In this document: in pieces, positions 22,411 to 33,830 of the stretch
How positions within the stretch are numbered: position 1 is the first letter of the stretch
Layout: the number at the start of each line of letters is the position of its first letter
Assembly (NCBI GenBank): GCA_037126765.1
Contig: JBBCBC010000024.1
Coordinates: 18,077,554-18,141,553, forward strand
DNA from: Stenogyne calaminthoides
Lineage: Eukaryota; Streptophyta; Magnoliopsida; Lamiales; Lamiaceae
Direction of reading: 5' to 3'
Length of the DNA stretch: 64,000 nt
The notes under the pieces: model-generated
Databases searched by the model: none
What the model saw: only the letters and a program-made list of their open reading frames with translations
Told to the model about the DNA's origin: nothing
Made by a program: the position numbers and the translations under genes

Positions 22411-23791
22411 TTTAGTGTTAGTGTTAGTGTTAGTGTTAGTGTCCTAGAGACAATCTTTTGTAAGGACATAATACTCAGATAATATTCAGTATTGGTTTAA
22501 TATTATTATTTGTTTAATATTAAATGTATGGCGTTACACTCATTAGAATATTATGTTTGATTGTTTGCATTTATTCTTATATGTGTTCCCTTGAATCACT
22601 GCAGTCATTGAGTGAGTGAGAACTCAGATGACTTAAACATGATTCTTAAATAGCCCCAATCGAGGATCATCAAGAAAGGGATATTGATGATGCAATGGAG
22701 ATTGGTGTGCGATATGCATCATACTCTTAGAGAGTGTAGTAAGATCTCACTTACTACGAGATACTAGGTATCTCATGATGGATGCACAAATACCTTAGAG
22801 GGTATTGGTATACCCATCCGAGAAACCGTTTGATGTAGTTCCACTATATGTGTCTACGGGTGTCTCGGTTAGTGGGAGCGATGCGATACTCCTTTGACTT
22901 GAGGTCAATACGCACGACATGTGTGGAGTGATGAACTTTGACCATGACCGACGCTTGCACCCGTCTATGGATAGATATGGCTTGGATTGGGTTCATCACG
23001 AAGTGCATGTGCGTGGTAGTTGAACCAAGAAAAGGATTCATTCCTCAAAGTGGATTTAGAGAGAATACTCACCTTCTCATCATAATTGGATCTAAGTCAT
23101 TGACCAATGCACGTCAACTTAGACTTTGCGACTAAGTGTGACACTAATGATCAATTAGTGATTTGAGATAAATTGATTAAGTTATTTGAATAGACACTTC
23201 ATCATGTTCAAGACTAATCGAGTATTCGTGAATGAAAGGAGGTAATCGCAATTGCCCATGTTACAGTTACAGGTAGTTGCATGTTTCTCGCAACGTACCT
23301 CATATATTGAGAATGTCTGATTTATTGACTAGGGTTCAATTAAGACCGTTAGTTTGACTAATCGCTCGATATATGAGGGCCTATGGGTCACACAACAAGT
23401 AGTTCCCTTTTACGGATTATAGTTGGTTGATTAAATGTTAAATTGGATTTAATATTTAATTTATAGAGAAGAAATTAATAATAGATTAATTTGGAATTAA
23501 TTATTATTAATATCATTTAATTGAATTGGTAACATAACTTCATATTCTCTCCATAAGATCTAAAGTTTGAATTTTCCTAGCTGATTCAACTTGGGATTCA
23601 ACACTGGCAGAATCGTGTAGATCCGTTCTTGGGGATTACGTGGATACCATAGTTGAGGAATCTGCTCTACAGTTATTGTAAGGTTTCTTGTATGGTTATT
23701 ATAATTCTTTGTGCAATTAATTGTTCGTTGTTGGTGAACTTTAATTTCCGCTGCGCATGTATTACATTTTACGTGCCTCTATATTCCAATA
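22411..23791 (+). repeat. 5' LTR of element B
   Basis: 1381 bp. It starts with five TTAGTG hexamers where the 3' LTR has two, and ends TTCCAATA (expected CCAACA). Relative to the 3' LTR it lacks 240 bp (34933-35172), which include the TATA-like 'cctatatata' box, so this copy is likely promoterless. Confidence 0.92.
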
Positions 23792-23792
23792 G

Positions 23793-23804
23793 TGGTATCA
23801 GAGC
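23793..23804 (+). other. Primer binding site of element B
   Basis: TGGTATCAGAGC is a perfect 12-nt complement to the 3' end of plant initiator tRNA-Met, one base after the 5' LTR. Confidence 0.93.
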
Positions 23805-25537
23805 TCCAGGCTCTTGATTGTTTAATTGCATAATTAAAAGAATTTTTGAAATTTTTTTATATAATAATTGGGGCACGGTTTCTGCTAATGACCGCACCCC
23901 TGTTCTTTATTTGGGGTTTTTGATTTATAAAACAATACACCCCTTTTTGGGGCTCTTCATCGTCCTCCTCACGTTCTAAGGTTTTCTGGTAATCTGTCGC
24001 CGCCCCTTTTTCCTCTTCGCGTCGATCGATCTCTCGCCTGGAGCAGGGCACCGCGACGTCGCTTGAGCCAACGACGTGATGTCACAACTCGCGATGCTCG
24101 TGGGTTGCCGCGATGGGCGAAACCCAGCGGGTTTGACCCACGGCGGTGCGACTTGATTTTGGTGCGATTTGTCTCGGCGTTGACCGCGTTTCATCGATTC
24201 AGGCGTCGACGTCTTCGTATCGTTGAGGATTCATCGATTTCGCCCCTGACACGGTCCATTTGTAGCGGAACGCCACCGCATCATGCTTCTGCTTCATCCC
24301 CTGCATGCGATTTGACCCACCGGTGATCTGCGTTCGATTTTGTTCGATGAAATTCATGATGCGCCACCGTGTGTTTTGCGATTTGCTCGGCTTGTCTCTG
24401 TTTCATCTTTGACTCGAGTCGTAGGCTCAATCCTACATGGGATAGAACCCGGTTGCAGCGGCGAAGTCGACCGTGCGCGCTAGGCGGAGACGGCGACTTG
24501 CACGCACGCACCGTCTTGGTTGCCTGACCCGTTTTACCCGAATTGAAACATGAGTTTCTTTGTTTGGTTTTCGGTTCTGATTTGCTCAGTTTGTTGGACT
24601 TTCTTGAGCAATTGGGTAATTTTGATAACAACTATTGACTGATTTTGTGATGAAATTGGATTGAATCTGAAAAATTGGTAACAAATGTTGGTTTCGGATG
24701 TCCCGACTATGAGACGGTTTGCGGGCGGTGATGAGGAAGGGGTATTTTGGTAAATTAGATTTTCGATAGGCCCCTCCGTGCAAATTTGAAGTTGCACTTG
24801 AGCCCTTTGATAAAACTTAACTAAAATGTTTTAAAATTAATTGGATTAATTTTAAAATTAAATTAAAAGTTGGACTTTTAATTATGATTAATTAGATTAA
24901 TCATATGAATAAAATAATTAAAAACTATTTTTGTTATTAACAAGACCTTAATTTTTAATCGAAATATTGGTTGGACCAATTAATAATTAATTAGATTAAT
25001 TATTAATGTTTAATAATCCTAATTTTGAATTAAAAATTCAGAAATTTTAAGAGGAATAATTAAATCCCACTCCTTTAACTTATTTTAATTCGTTAACGCT
25101 TTTACAGTCCGCATTATAACTGTTTGGGTAGGCGGCGCCCAATAATTGTTGGACCGTATTATTGTTTGGGTAGACGACACCCATATAAATATTAGTCCGT
25201 GTAATTCATGTTTGGGTAGACGGCACCCGATATTTGCTCAAACATGATGTAGATTAACATGTTGGATCTCGATTAAGAAATTAATACCCCGCCTTTAAAA
25301 GATCCTCACTAAAATATGATTTTTCATTAAACTGAACGATGCCTTCCATCAAAATTAATAGTAAATCGGAGATTTCGTTCCAATGAGTATTTAAGGCCCA
25401 AGTCTTTTGCTCGTATTTACATCTAACGGGACTATTATAGGGACACGTTGTGTCACCGCTTGGTAGTTGTAAATCAATCTGACTCTGTTTCACCAGCCCA
25501 AGCAGGGAAACGAGGGTCAAGGAGCATCCGGTTGAAC
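23805..25537 (+). other. Untranslated leader of element B, part 1, with GC-rich block and triple motif
   Basis: 23960-24530 is GC-rich and without a recognisable protein. At 25121-25140, 25163-25182 and 25209-25228 a 20-bp motif (TGTTTGGGTAGRCGRCRCCC) recurs with about 45-bp period, each time preceded by g(t/a)ccg. Its GGGT...ACCC ends can pair. The leader resumes after element C at 29332. tgaac at 25533-25537 is the target duplication of C. Confidence 0.7.
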
Positions 25538-25620
25538 TATTGGGGAATTAATTGCACGGATCTATTCGGGATGAATATTTAAATACAAATTTAATTCTAA
25601 CAATTATTACTAGAATGAAG
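25538..25620 (-). repeat. 3' LTR remnant of element C
   Basis: The terminal 83 bp of the LTR, matching 27489-27571, ending 'ccccaata' next to the target duplication. It is fused directly to Gag sequence at 25620/25621, which marks the deletion breakpoint. Confidence 0.88.
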
Positions 25621-25945
25621 TACCAAATTCATCTGAGTCTCCAGATTATAATCTGTACTCAGAACTTCAAGTTTGTTCAGATGGGCCATCAATTTTGAGG
25701 ACGTAATCCCTCATGGGTTTGCCCTCCACCAATTTCAGCGACAACATCTCTCGCAAGGTGATCTGACGAGTCTCGCATTTTTGACTCGTCAGTTGGCTCA
25801 TCTGATTTTGGTGTGTCAAGAATCCACTTGTGCTTTTGTGCAGTTAGGACAATTATAATTTTCCATTTCCAATCAATATAGTTTCCATACTTATTCTATT
25901 GACTTTAAGTATATTGAATATTGGATTAAAAGTTTGCGACATGAT
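25621..25945 (-). pseudogene. Gag fragment of element C
   Basis: The minus strand starts at ATG about 25945 (MSQTFNP) after a TTATTTCAG, continues with 'YIDWK' and 'WILDTPKSDEPTDES', and later reads 'GKPMRDYVLKIDG' and 'VLSTDYNLETQMNL', all characteristic of copia Gag (UBN2-type). At least two frameshifts and an internal deletion are present. The zinc knuckle is absent because the deletion to the 3' LTR begins at 25621. Confidence 0.8.
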
Positions 25946-27472
25946 GAACTGAAATAAATAATAATATGCATAAGCATAAATATATCACAAGGTTCGATCA
26001 CATGTTTCATATTAAAATCTCAAAAAAAATATGAACATGCATCAGCCAACATCTCAAAACAGTTTAAATAAGCCACGCGTGGGGTGGGTCATTATTTAAA
26101 CACATTCAAGCGAAAGTTGCAAACAAGAACAAGATTACAAACCTTTAATATCCAGTTAATAGTTGGCTCCCACTTGACCAATATAAAATTGACAGGGACT
26201 TGAAGTATATGCATATCAATTTTATACCTAAGTAATAACCATGATTAAATACGAAATTATTATTTCGCTTTGAACGAGCCCTCGTGGGGAGGATCATCGC
26301 CGCCACTAGTAGTAATCCACAATCATCCATCCGAATTTATTCATGTGAAAGCTATCTTTTGACCGTCCCCATGGGGGAATTTCTCCAAAAGAATTCACAA
26401 ATAAATAAATCATGGAGGTCAAAATTAATTCAATTTTATTATCCTAATAAAATTGTCAATTAATTATTTAAACATACTTAGTAATTTTTTGAAGGTGAGA
26501 TTTTTCATTGGGCAATTCTCATGCAAACACATTTAAACAAATTAAATAAAGCACAAGAAATCACAACAATATATCAAGCAAAAAGCGAAAAAATAAACAT
26601 ATTGGGCACAGATTATCCAATTGTCATGGTTTGATTTTTCTTGGCTTGATTTTGAAGAAACGCCATCTTGAATTTCTCCCACTCGTCGTCTCTCGAAGAA
26701 CTCCGTCTCGAACGCCACGCCAAGTAGCTCGCGGCTGTGGGATGCCGCCCGGTATCGGCCCGGTACTTGGCGGCGGCCCTCATCCGTCGTGCCTTGGCAC
26801 ATCAGCGCGTACCATTGATTGCTTTCGGCAACCCTCGGCTGAGGGGTTACGCGAGGCGACCGCAGCGTGCCAGCGCATCGCCGTCTGTAGCGCTCACTAA
26901 CCCTCGCCTGCGCCCATGAACTTCGACAGCGCCCGCGTCCCAGCCTTTCGCCTTCGTCCGCCATCGCTTCGGCGCCGCGGTTTGGCGTCTTGTACATCTT
27001 TGCGCCCGTCTTGTCTTTATTCCCTTGGCCTTTCGGCCCATGGACTGCGTCCCGCCCGGGTACGTGCCTACATCTTCGTTAGATGCGGCGTGCCTCCCTT
27101 GGCACATTTAGCGGCCTTACGCCGCCCTACGCCCGGTTACGGATCTGTCCTTTAATTCTTCGTCTCGCCTCCCATTTTCGATCCGGTTACAATTTATTTA
27201 CAAAAAAATAAATAAACCTAGATCTGAACTAGTCTATTACATTGATCAAATCAAATAAATCCTAATCTACTCGTGGATTTTCTCACGAGGCAAAAAAAAT
27301 CGAATTCGAATCGAATCAATTAAAAACCACAATTTATATGCATGCATAAATAAACACATTAAATTCCATGACAATTGAATACCGCAAAAAAAGATCTAGC
27401 AATTCTACTATCCAATTTCAAATTTAATGAAAATGAATTAAATTACAATTTAAAATTCGAGAGTTCAAACCG
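25946..27472 (-). other. Leader of element C with GC-rich island
   Basis: About 26650-27180 is GC-rich and has overlapping open frames on both strands (for example 26542-26997 and 26847-27107, minus). These match no family I know and are not conserved in the equivalent island of element A, so I regard them as chance ORFs in GC-rich DNA. The flanks align with the A leader. Confidence 0.65.
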
Positions 27473-27484
27473 AGGCTCGATACC
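27473..27484 (-). other. Primer binding site of element C
   Basis: The minus strand reads TGGTATCGAGC where the tRNA-Met complement is TGGTATCAGAGC. It lies 4 bp from the LTR. The change CAG to CG is the same pattern seen widely in element E. Confidence 0.8.
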
Positions 27485-27488
27485 AGCT

Positions 27489-29326
27489 TGTTGGGGAATT
27501 AATTGCGGATCTATTCGGATGAATATTTAAATACAAATTTAATTCTAACAATTATTACTAGCATGAATTAATCCTATATTAATTCAAATAATAATTCAAC
27601 AACAAATCATGCATATAAACAGTTCACATAAATCCTACGCATGCGGAATTGCTACGGATTTACGTGAACTAACCTCTTGGAGTGGCAATGGTCTCGTCGA
27701 CTAAACACACCGAAAATCCTTCCCAAGTATTCCCTAGTCTTTGCTCGTCAATCCGGTGGAATGATGCTCGCGAACAATTAACAAAAGGGAAAATAAAAAA
27801 TTGTTGCACCACCTTTGTGGATTTACTAATTTTTCCAGCACATGGAATTGTACTTGGGAATGAAAGAATCATCCCCTATTTATAGATGGGGTAGTGGTCG
27901 AAATTTTGGGGAAAAAACAATGTGGGAAAATCTTTTCTTGATCTCCAAGAAATCTTGAATATATCTCATATATTCTTTTCTCCATAATTAAAATATTCCA
28001 CAAAAAATCCCACCTCATCTTGTTATGGAATTTTCGAAATTTAAGGATCAAGATTCCAAGATTTGGATCTTCTTGAATTTATGAGATATACTTGTATTCC
28101 AAGAAATACATATCTTCCATAATATCTTTTCAAGAAAATCAAGAAAATCTTTCTTGCCCTTTATATTTCAAATTTTTTGAAATTTACTATATGAATAACC
28201 AAGTGGGAGATTTCTTGAATTTAATGAGATAATCTTGTATTCCAAGAATACACATCTTCATTCCATAACAAAATTCAAAGAAAATCTTTCTCCCCTTATA
28301 TCCATAATTTTCGAAAAATATGAGGAAAAAATGAGCAACAAATTTATTTTATTTTTAAACACCTTTTTCAGTTATTGGACTTTATGTTGGGCTACTTGGG
28401 GGGCCTTTAGGAGAATTAAGATTGGACCTTCCAATGGATCTTGAATTATCAATATTGAGCCACAATACTATTCAAGCCCATAGATATTAATTAATCCTAC
28501 TACATAATTAATATTGCACTATCCATCTTTACCCATATTACAGTCAATATGACTCCCAGTTATTATTTCCCGTGTTTAAGATTATCTAGCCCATTAATTA
28601 ATTCAAGCCACTGAAATAGCTTTCCATTAATTAATATCTTTTGTCCTTGGTTAAGGAACGGTTCAACATTATTATCCATACCGGAACTTAGTTCCACTTG
28701 CAAGATTTGGTATGATAAATCTTATGAACCTCCCAAGGGGGCAAATCGAACAAGCGTACTTGCACACGATTCTCCGTATTAAATCTTAGCAATCGCATGT
28801 GACCAATAATATTGCCCAAGGTATAAAGTATTGAATCTCGTTGATTCTCTACCCGTGATAAGTCAAAGCAATAGTTACCAACCACACGTGATCCTATTTA
28901 AGGGACGAAGATTAGGAAATAACGAACCACTGAGGTCTAATTCTTCCTTGTTCAGTTCTGAAGAATTTGTCCTCCTCTAGGTCCTATTCAGAGCATCAGT
29001 CATGCACTAGTGTAATCTCTTGGTCAAGACAAGCCAATCTGAGCCTTACACTTCAACCTTTCACGATGGATTGTTCATTTCCATCTAGGTCGTGAATAGT
29101 GTACTTTTGGTTACAAGGGACTGTTAATTTAATCTTCTGTGATCTGGTATCACTAAATTAACTACAATGTAACACATATTATTTATTGAACAGTTATGCA
29201 GTAAATATATGTAACATTCGATGATATTTAAAGCATCAGTGATAAACAATTTATTTCAGTAAATAAGTCCGAAATCCAGTTTTGATTATACAAAGTAAAA
29301 GCATACTTTCCAGTATAATCCCAACA
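27489..29326 (-). repeat. 5' LTR of element C
   Basis: 1838 bp, TGTTGGGATTATAC...CCCCAACA on the minus strand. It contains the TATA-like 'ctataaatag' (27875-27884) followed by a slightly imperfect version of the family hairpin (27856-27876). It is the most complete LTR of the A/C family in the window. Confidence 0.93.
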
Positions 29327-29331
29327 TGAAC

Positions 29332-29624
29332 TAGGTTCAATCAACTAGGAATTGCATTTTTTGCAATTGGTTTGGAGACCTATCAGTTATGCTATCATAG
29401 TAATCAACCCAAGCAGATATTATGATAGTAGGAATGTGGATCCTAGTCCATTATGATTTATATTGGATATAAATTCGTATTCTTCCGATGAGGTCGTTGA
29501 ATATGTGAAAATAATGGAGACAAAATAAATTTGAAAGGCCATGTTTATTTTGATTTCTAAATATTGATCATAGGAATTATGTGTTTTAATTCCCGTTTTA
29601 TTTTATTTCTCTAGGATTGTTGAA
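29332..29624 (+). other. Leader of element B, part 2
   Basis: Continuation of the B leader after the C insertion up to the Gag start codon at 29625. AT-rich, no ORF. 'tttatttctctagg' lies just before the ATG. Confidence 0.75.
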
Positions 29625-31739
29625 ATGAATAACTTATCACTGAGAAGCGTTTTGGAAACGAACAAATTGGCTGGGCCAAATTTTCTCGACTGGCACCGAA
29701 ATGTGCATTTGGTGCTTAGGCAAGAAAAGATTGAGTACGTGTTGGACACGCCAATCCCTGCTACCCCGGAGACTGGTACTGAAGAAGCCGAGGAGTTTGA
29801 CGCTGAAGCTCAGAAGAAGCATCAAGATGATGCTTCCCAGACTCAGTGTGTTATGCTCCTCGGGATGAATCCAGAGCTGCAAAGGCAGCATAAGAGGATG
29901 CTTCCCTTTGAGATGATCAAGCATCTGAAGGATCTCTTTGATTCTGAATCTCGTTAAGAGATTTATGAAGTGATGAGAGATCTGTTTAGATGCCGGATGT
30001 CTGAAGGAGGGAAGGTTTCCCCTCATGTGTTGAAGATGATAGGGCTAATCGAGAAACTTGGTCGGTTGGGCATTGAGCTCAAAACCAACGTTGCTGTTTA
30101 TGCCATTCTTCAGTCACTTCCTGATTCATATTCGAGTTTTGTAGTAAACTTTAATATGAATAAGATGGAAACGACTATGCCCGAGCTGCATAACATGCTA
30201 AAGACCTTTGAGTCTTCCACTGCTAAGGAAAAGCCCACGTTCATGGTGAGTGCCTCTACTTCTTCTGCTCCGAAAGGAAAGAAGAAGCGAAGGGGCAAGG
30301 CAAAGAAAGGCTCTAAGCCGAACTTCCTTAAACCCAAAGGTGGAATTCAAAAGAAGGAGAGGGTGGACAAGGATGTATGCCTCCACTGCAAGCAGAAGGG
30401 GCATTGGAAGAAGGACTGTAAGGTTCTAGCAGCTGAAAAGAAGACACAAGGTGTCTCAGCCACTGGAACAGGTATGTTTGTTATTGAGATAAATATGTCC
30501 ACAAATTATACTAACTGCTGGGTATTAGATACCGGTTGTGGCTCACACATTTGTACTAATGTGCAGGGTCTCAAGCATAGCAGGGCAGTTAGGCCGGGTG
30601 AAGTCGCCCTACACGGTGGGAATGGAGCAAGAGTTGCTGCTGAAAGTGTTGGCATTTATGTTTTAGACTTACCCTCTGGTTTTAGACTTGAACTGAATAA
30701 TTGTTATTTTGTTCCTTCTATTACTCGCAACATTATTTCTATTCCGATGTTAGACATTGAAGGGTTTTCCTTCCATTTTGCAAATAATAACTGTTATTTT
30801 TTGCTTAATGGTGATGTTTATGGAAATGTTCCTTTATCGAATGGTTTATATTTGTTGCATTGTGGACATAATATTCTTAATATACAAAACAAATGACTCA
30901 AACTTAGTAATCATGAAAACCAGACTTACTTGTGGCATTATAGGCTTGGTCATGCAAATGAGAACAGGATTGCAAGGTTAAGAAAGTTAGACTACTTAAC
31001 CCCATTCGACTTTGAGTCTTATGGAGATTGTGAATCCTGTCTCAAGGGCAAGATAACCAACAAAACCTTTTCTGGGAAAGGGATTCGTGCCAAAGAAGTT
31101 CTAGAGCTAATCCACAATGATGTCTGTGGACCATTGCCCACTCTAGCTAGGGGTAACTTCGCCTACTTCATCACTTTTACTGACGATTTCTCAAGGTATG
31201 GATACGTGTATCTTATGAAACACAAATCCAAATCTTTTGAGAAATTCAAGGAGTTCAAAGCTGAAGTAGAGAAGCAACTTGGTAAGAGTATAAAGACTCT
31301 TCGATCAGATTGAGGAGGTGAATACCTTAGCCACAAGTTCATGGATTACTTGAAGTTACATGGAATCCAATCACAATGGACTCCTCCCGGAACACCGCAG
31401 ATGAACGGAGTATCCAAGAGGAGAAACCGAACCTTGTTAGACATGGTAAGGTCCATGATGAGCTTTTCTTCTCTCCCTACATTCTTATGGGGATACGCGT
31501 TACAAACCTCAATCTACATTCTGAATAGGATTCCATCCAAATCAGTTGAACATACGCCATATGAACTATGGTGTGGCAAGAAGCTAACTTTTTCACATAT
31601 CAAAATGTGGGGTTGCCCTGTAATTGTTAAAAAGATGATCACAGACAAATTGGAATCCAAAGGTGAAAAGGCATACCTTGTGGGATATCCTATGAAACTA
31701 GAGGATATTATTTCTATCTACCTGAGAAACAAACGATAA
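29625..31739 (+). pseudogene. Gag, protease and integrase of element B
   Basis: One frame from ATG 29625: Gag ('NKLAGPNFLDWHRNVHLVLRQEK', then 'ILQSLPDSYSSFVVNFNMNK'), a lysine-rich stretch, the zinc knuckle C-x2-C-KQKGH-x4-C (about 30380-30420), the protease 'CWVLDTGCGSHIC' with D-T-G, the pre-integrase finger ('WHYRLGHANE', 'CESCLKGK') and integrase ('LIHNDVCGPL', 'FTDDFSRYGYVYLM', 'GTPQMNGVSKRRNRTLLDM'). In-frame stops are TAA 29955-29957, TGA 30894-30896 and TGA 31311-31313. The TGA at 31311 lies in the conserved R-S-D-x-G-G-E-Y motif in place of an arginine, as expected from CGA-to-TGA. A frameshift follows at about 31690. The glutamate position of 'NGVxERRNR' reads K, so catalysis would fail even without stops. 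Confidence 0.92.
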
Positions 31740-32880
31740 TTATTTTTAGGCAGGCTAGGTTCCTCAAAGAAGACTATGTCTTCAAGGACCAAAGCCATAA
31801 GAAGATAATACTTGAAGAAATTCAAGAACCACAAGATAACCAAGAGACTGATACCTTGTCAAAGAAACGTGACATGAAATCAGTGGGAGCATTCAGCAGC
31901 TCACATGGTGGAAGTTTATCACTTAGTGATCCTCTTTCAGCCAGTGGGAGCGTAATTGGAGTTGCATTGCCTTTGGAACAAACTCCAAGTGGGCTGAATG
32001 AGAACAACATAGTTCAAACTTCCTCCCAAGAGGCATCAGAAAGTGTTGCTCTTGAGGACTCTCCGGACATTGATGAAATCGATGCACCACAAAATTTTCA
32101 CAATCAGAATGTACAACCTGCACAAACACCACAGCTCCGTAAGTCCACTAGAATTCGTAATCCGCCCACTGGTATTATGGTTTTCTCGTAGAGGAACATG
32201 ATGACATGGAGATCCCGGATAAAGACGATCCTAGAACTTATACTGAGGCAACATTAGATATTGACTCGGAGAAGTGGCATGAAGCCATGAAATCCGAGAT
32301 GGACTCAATGTACACAAATCAAGTCTGGGACTTAGTTGAATTGCCGAAAGGGGTAAAACCCATAGGTTGCAAATGGGTCTACAAGCGTAAGACCGATGCA
32401 AACGGCAAGGTATAAACCTACAAGGCTAGGTTGGTAGCAAAAGGTTATAGTCAACGCGAAGGCATTGACTATGATGAGACTTTCTCACTTGTTGCCAAGA
32501 TCAAGTCCATTCGAATTTTACTTGCTGTAGCAGCACATTTAGATTATGAGATTTGGCAGATGGATGTCAAAACAACCTTCCTCAATGGAAACATTGATAA
32601 GGAGGTGTTTATGACTCAACCAGAAGGTTTTGTATCTAAGCCAAAATCTAATCTTGTGTGCAAGCTCAAACGGTCCATTTATGGATTAAAGCAAGCTTCT
32701 AGGAGTTGGAATATCCGATTTGATGAGGCTGTCAAATCATTTGACTTCATCAGAAATTTGGAAGATCCATGCGTTTATCGTAAACGCAGTGGGAGAAATA
32801 TTGTTTTCATAGTTGTGTATGTCGATGACATACTAATTATGGGAAACAACATTCCTCTTATGCAGTCGGTTAAAGATTGA
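31740..32880 (+). pseudogene. Reverse transcriptase of element B
   Basis: A linker rich in Ser/Pro (31856-32191) leads into the RT from 32206: 'DKDDPRTYTEA', 'WDLVELPKGVKPIGCKWVYKRK', 'RLVAKGYSQREGIDYDETFS', 'IWQMDVKTTFLNG', 'KRSIYGLKQASRSWN' and the catalytic 'YVDDILIMGN'. Breaks: a frame change at about 32195, TAA at 32413-32415, TGA at 32878-32880. Gag, integrase and RT wording ('GYSQREGIDYDETFS', 'YVDDILIMGN') fits the Tork/Ale-like part of Ty1-copia rather than SIRE; the lineage assignment is tentative. Confidence 0.9.
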
Positions 32881-33751
32881 CTATCAAGGACCTTCATGAT
32901 GAAGGACCTTGGTGAGGCATGTTACATCTTAGGGATCAAGATCCATAGGGATAGATCCAAGAAGATGTTGGGACTGTCACAGTCAACCTACGTAGATAAG
33001 GTGCTAAAGCGATTTGCGATGGAGAACTCTAAGAGAGGTTCTCTACCAAAGATGTCATGGGATAAAGTCGCCTAAGAAGGATTGTCCTTCTACGTGTTTT
33101 ATATCCCACATGATGAAGGATATACCATATGCATCTGCAATTGGCTCCATCATGTACGCCATGACTTGCACAAGGCCAGATGTGGCCTTCGCTGTTAGCA
33201 CTACTGGTAGATACAAGCAGAATCCAGGTGAACCTCACTGGATTGCTGTCAAGAACATTCTTAAGTACCATAGACGTCTTAAAAGACCTGTTTTTCTTGG
33301 TCTCTGGACGGAGGATGATTAGAGCTAGTTGCAAATCTATTTATCTTGATCAAGTTTCAATCCGATTGTGATGATTACAAATCACAGCCGGGCTATGTTT
33401 TCGTTCTCAATGGTGGGGCGGTTAGTTGGAATAGTTCCAAACAAGAGACTACCGCAGATTCAACAACCGGCCGAAAGTACATTGTCATTCTTTGTTCGCT
33501 GCCAAAGAAGTTCCTGGATAAAACAATTCTTAAATGAACTAGGGGTAGTTCCGAGTGCTAGTAGTCCAATAAAGTTGTATTGTGACAATACTGGTGCGGT
33601 TGCACAAGCTAAGGAACCGAGATCCAATAATAGAAATAAACATGTACCAAGGCGTTATCACTTGATAAGGGAGATAATCGCTAGAGGAGAGATAGAGTTA
33701 GAACGTGTCCCCACGAGGATAACCTATCTGATCCTTTCACCAAAGCTTTGA
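32881..33751 (+). pseudogene. RNase H region of element B
   Basis: Fragments in three frames: 'TFMMKDLGEACYILGIKI' and 'LGLSQSTYVDKVLKRF', then 'YASAIGSIMYAMTCTRPDVAFAV', 'PGEPHWIAVKNILKY', 'CDDYKSQPGYVFVLNGGAVSWNSSKQ' and 'YCDNTGAVAQAKEPRS...RNKHVPRRYHLIREII'. At least four frameshifts and stops occur in under 900 bp. It ends about 70 bp before the polypurine tract. Confidence 0.9.
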
Positions 33752-33818
33752 GTGTCCATGTACACACTAGACATTTTGATGGTCTAGGGGTTAGCCATGT
33801 AGGTGATTGGCTCTAGTT

Positions 33819-33830
33819 CAAGTGGGAGAT
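33819..33830 (+). other. Polypurine tract of element B
   Basis: CAAGTGGGAGAT immediately precedes the 3' LTR TGTTAG. The same tract precedes the 3' LTR of element A at 38029-38040. Confidence 0.9.

Larger units (their letters stand above)
25538..29326 (-). mobile_element. Element C: Ty1-copia deletion derivative nested in B
   Basis: On the minus strand: 5' LTR (29326-27489), PBS, leader with GC island, Gag fragment (25945-25621) and only the last 83 bp of the 3' LTR (25620-25538). A perfect target duplication tgaac (25533-25537 / 29327-29331) shows it inserted as a complete unit and later lost the rest of gag, all of pol and most of the 3' LTR. Confidence 0.93.

Noticed and set aside
26542..27107. 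GC-rich ORFs of 86-151 codons on the minus strand as real genes
   Set aside because: They lie in the leader of element C, overlap in several frames, and are not conserved in the matching island of element A; long open frames are expected by chance in GC-rich DNA.
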